Source of the DNA: an uncultured Rhodobiaceae bacterium
GTDB lineage: Bacteria > Pseudomonadota > Alphaproteobacteria > RS24
Reading direction: 5' to 3'
NCBI GenBank assembly: GCA_913020275.1
Contig: CAJWBV010000037.1
Span: 1-7,593 of the forward strand
Length of the DNA: 7,593 nt
The position numbers were made by a program, and so were the translations under genes. The notes below the pieces were generated by a model. It ran no database searches. It was not told the origin of the DNA and was given only the letters and a program-made list of their open reading frames with translations. Of the stretch, positions 6,065 to 7,593 are shown in pieces (positions within the stretch are counted from its first letter, which is position 1; each line of letters opens with the position of its first letter).

Positions 6065-6576
6065 TACGAAGTCTTTCTTTCCAGCGTCACGAAACTGTAA
6101 TCGGCGCTGTCTTTTTCACCGGCGGTGCGAAATGTGGTCGCTGTTTCCTGCCAAGCGTCAGGGTCTGCCAGCGCGAAATGCGTGTCCCCCGAAGGCGTTG
6201 CATGCACCCGCGTCAGATGAATACGCACGGCCTGAGCTTCGAAAATGCGATAAATCTCACCGCCGCCGATAATCATCACGCGCGGCGCATCCGCGCACAA
6301 GGCCAATGCCGCCTCCGGCGTGGCGACGCAAGCCACCTCCGGCGGCAGTGCGGGCTCGAAGCCGGATATTTGGCGCGACAGAACAATATTTTTGCGCCCC
6401 GGCAGCGGACGCCCGATTGAGCTCCATGTGCGGCGACCCATAATTACCGGACACCCCATGGTAATTTCTTTGAAATGGGCAAGGTCGCCCGGCAAGCGCC
6501 ACGGCATGTCGCCCTGATTGCCGATCACCCCGTTTTCGGCAACCGCCACAATCATCTCAATGTGGGTAATATGCAC
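6064..6576 (-). CDS. folA: Dihydrofolate reductase
   Basis: Reduces dihydrofolate to tetrahydrofolate with NADPH and so regenerates the folate oxidised by ThyA. The reading from GTG 6576 gives 170 residues. Family landmarks are MIVAVAENGVIGNQGDMPWRLPGDL (8-32) with Trp26 and the acidic active-site residue Asp31 (E. coli Asp27), the cofactor segment MGRRTWSSIG (46-55) followed by PLPGRKNIVLSR, and IIGGGEIYR (102-110). Length is close to the usual 160-175. An internal ATG at 6555 would give 163 residues starting MIVAVAENG and is an equally plausible start; neither candidate has a clear ribosome site. The GTG is 5 nt after the thyA stop, so translation is likely coupled to thyA. The stop shares a base with the SMP-30 start. 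Confidence 0.96.
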   Translation of the reverse strand: MHITHIEMIVAVAENGVIGNQGDMPWRLPGDLAHFKEITMGCPVIMGRRTWSSIGRPLPGRKNIVLSRQISGFEPALPPEVACVATPEAALALCADAPRVMIIGGGEIYRIFEAQAVRIHLTRVHATPSGDTHFALADPDAWQETATTFRTAGEKDSADYSFVTLERKTS

Positions 6577-6581
6577 GGGGG

Positions 6582-7376
6582 CTAAACCGCCACCGGCGCC
6601 GGAATATGCGCCTGCGCCTGATAATCCAGCAACTCGAAATCATCAAAAACGAAGCCGAAAATATCTTTCTTGTCGGGGTTTATCCGCAAACTCGGCAGGG
6701 CACCGGGGCTGCGTTCAAGTTGCAGGCGGGCTTGATCCAAATGGTTCAGATAAAGATGGGCGTCACCCAGCGTGTGCACGAAATCGCCCGCCTCCAGATC
6801 GCAAACCTGCGCCAGCATCAGTGTCAGCAGCGCATAAGAGGCAATGTTGAAAGGGACGCCCAGAAAAATATCCGCCGAACGTTGGTATAGCTGGCATGAC
6901 AGCTTGCCGTCGGCCACATAAAACTGAAACAGGCAGTGGCATGGCGGCAGCGCCATATCGTCAACATCGGCAGGGTTCCAGGCTGTCACAATGTGACGCC
7001 GCGATTCCGGATTTGACGTCAATTGCGCGACAAGTTGCGAAATCTGGTCGATGTGGCGACCATCCGAAGTTTGCCAACTTCGCCATTGGCGACCATAAAC
7101 GGGCCCCAGATCTCCGTTCTCGTCGGCCCATTCATTCCAGATGGAGACCCCATTTTCGTTGAGATAGCCAATATTCGTATCGCCCGACAAAAACCACAAA
7201 AGTTCGTGGATAATCGACTTCACATGGAGTTTTTTCGTGGTCAGCATCGGAAAACCCTGCGCAAGGTCAAACCGCATCTGATGGCCGAAAACGGAACGTG
7301 TGCCGGTGCCTGTCCGGTCGCCGCGTTCCACGCCATCATCAACAACGCGCTGGAGTAGATCAAGATATTGCCGCAT
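6582..7376 (-). CDS. thyA: Thymidylate synthase
   Basis: Makes dTMP from dUMP using methylene-tetrahydrofolate, producing dihydrofolate for FolA. From ATG 7376 it is 264 residues ([11 protein letters not shown]...), the same length as E. coli ThyA, and the key residues fall at the same numbers: Arg21 in GDRTGTGT, Arg126-Arg127 in ESRRH, nucleophile Cys146 in [12 protein letters not shown], Arg166 and Asp169 in [14 protein letters not shown], Asn177, and His207/Tyr209 in GDAHLYLNH. Upstream in-frame GTG codons at 7430 and 7391 would add 18 or 5 residues with no family match, so 7376 is preferred, although no good ribosome site precedes it. It is the first gene of thyA-folA-SMP-30 and is divergent from ssrA. 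I could not identify a convincing thyA promoter. Confidence 0.97.
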   Translation of the reverse strand: MRQYLDLLQRVVDDGVERGDRTGTGTRSVFGHQMRFDLAQGFPMLTTKKLHVKSIIHELLWFLSGDTNIGYLNENGVSIWNEWADENGDLGPVYGRQWRSWQTSDGRHIDQISQLVAQLTSNPESRRHIVTAWNPADVDDMALPPCHCLFQFYVADGKLSCQLYQRSADIFLGVPFNIASYALLTLMLAQVCDLEAGDFVHTLGDAHLYLNHLDQARLQLERSPGALPSLRINPDKKDIFGFVFDDFELLDYQAQAHIPAPVAV

Positions 7377-7453
7377 GAGCGCATCATTCACGATTCTGCG
7401 TGGGCCACGCAACGGCTTTTGGCGAAACACTATGATTTTGCTGTGAAGAATGC

Positions 7454-7593
7454 TATATCACGGGTGTCGGCTTGCCGACTATGGCGATATACGGGCTTCG
7501 CAATAAACCCATCGGACCCGGGGGCAGTACCCGGCGCCTCCACCATTTCCATTTCCGGCCAAGCGCCGGCTTTTGGGGGCGAACCAGGATCGA
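7454..7593 (+). ncRNA. ssrA: Permuted two-piece tmRNA gene (alphaproteobacterial ssrA), cut by the window edge
   Basis: tmRNA rescues stalled ribosomes and tags the unfinished protein. In alphaproteobacteria the gene is circularly permuted, with the acceptor piece first. The acceptor piece ends in CGCCTCC-A-CCA (7535-7545). Its T-stem CCGGG/CCCGG (7518-7522 with 7530-7534) closes a 7-nt loop, GGCAGTA. After an excised spacer, GGGGGCG (7575-7581) pairs with 7535-7541 to form a 7-bp acceptor stem whose third pair is G-U, the alanine identity element. AACCAGGATCGA then begins the D-loop-like part, a variant of the tmRNA GGATTCGA signature. The tag frame lies to the right, outside the window. The 5' end of the acceptor piece is uncertain; I placed it at a TATATC/GATATA stem (7454-7459 with 7486-7491) that encloses the hairpin GTCGG-CTTG-CCGAC (7466-7479). 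I saw no convincing promoter. Confidence 0.88.
7546..7574 (+). other. Excised intervening segment of permuted ssrA with hairpin
   Basis: A 29-nt segment joins the acceptor CCA to the 5' tRNA-like strand in the precursor and is expected to be removed by processing. It contains a 5-bp stem CCGGC/GCCGG (7555-7559 with 7565-7569), loop CAAGC, and then CTTTT. This resembles a terminator but lies inside the precursor, since the acceptor stem pairs across it. Confidence 0.75.

Noticed and set aside
7377..7430. Longer ThyA starting at GTG 7430.
   Set aside because: The 18 added residues have no family match, and the 264-residue form from 7376 aligns residue for residue with E. coli ThyA at the catalytic positions.
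7555..7574. Hairpin followed by TTTT that looks like a transcription terminator.
   Set aside because: It sits between the two halves of ssrA, which pair across it to form the acceptor stem, so it must be transcribed through.
1..7593. Search for mobile elements, CRISPR arrays, defence or toxin-antitoxin modules.
   Set aside because: No direct-repeat array, transposase, integrase or small toxin pair was seen; apart from the DUF2065 and DUF1737 families and the SMP-30 substrate, the genes are recognised housekeeping functions.

Overview
The window looks like ordinary chromosomal DNA from an alphaproteobacterium. The best evidence is at the right edge: a circularly permuted, two-piece tmRNA gene (ssrA) whose CCA-ending acceptor half lies upstream of its 5' tRNA-like half. 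The promoter-like sequences also fit the alphaproteobacterial housekeeping form (CTTG... / CTATAT). Base composition is moderately GC-rich and even by eye, and I see no transposase, integrase, phage gene or CRISPR array. I cannot name a genus.

Left block (1-3726, minus strand): an operon read right to left as hflK, hflC, a DUF2065 (YjeT-like) small membrane protein, and a DegP/Do-type periplasmic serine protease whose 3' end lies beyond base 1. HflK and HflC are membrane-anchored SPFH-domain proteins that form the complex controlling FtsH. The Deg protease handles damaged envelope proteins, so the operon is an envelope quality-control unit.

Middle (3727-5175): a 187-bp divergent promoter region separates hflK from the plus-strand pair mrp (Fe-S carrier P-loop ATPase) and a DUF1737 small protein, which overlap by 4 nt. 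The divergent region holds one promoter candidate for each direction and a perfect 8+8 bp inverted repeat lying over both -35 elements.

Right block (5156-7376, minus strand): thyA, folA and an SMP-30/gluconolactonase-family gene, tightly packed. ThyA converts methylene-THF to dihydrofolate while making dTMP, and FolA recycles the dihydrofolate. The SMP-30 gene starts in the stop codon of folA and converges on, and overlaps, the DUF1737 gene by 20 bp. From about 7454 to the right edge lies the divergent ssrA gene, cut by the window after the first 19 bases of its 5' tRNA-like half.

From memory, many alphaproteobacteria keep thyA-folA-hflK-hflC-DUF2065-degP together on one strand. Here SMP-30 and the opposite-strand mrp-DUF1737 pair sit between the two halves. 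I found no new multi-gene system. The points most worth checking are the operator-like palindrome between hflK and mrp, the permuted ssrA, the SMP-30 gene coupled to folA, the CxxC-less Mrp, and an altered two-residue motif in HflC.
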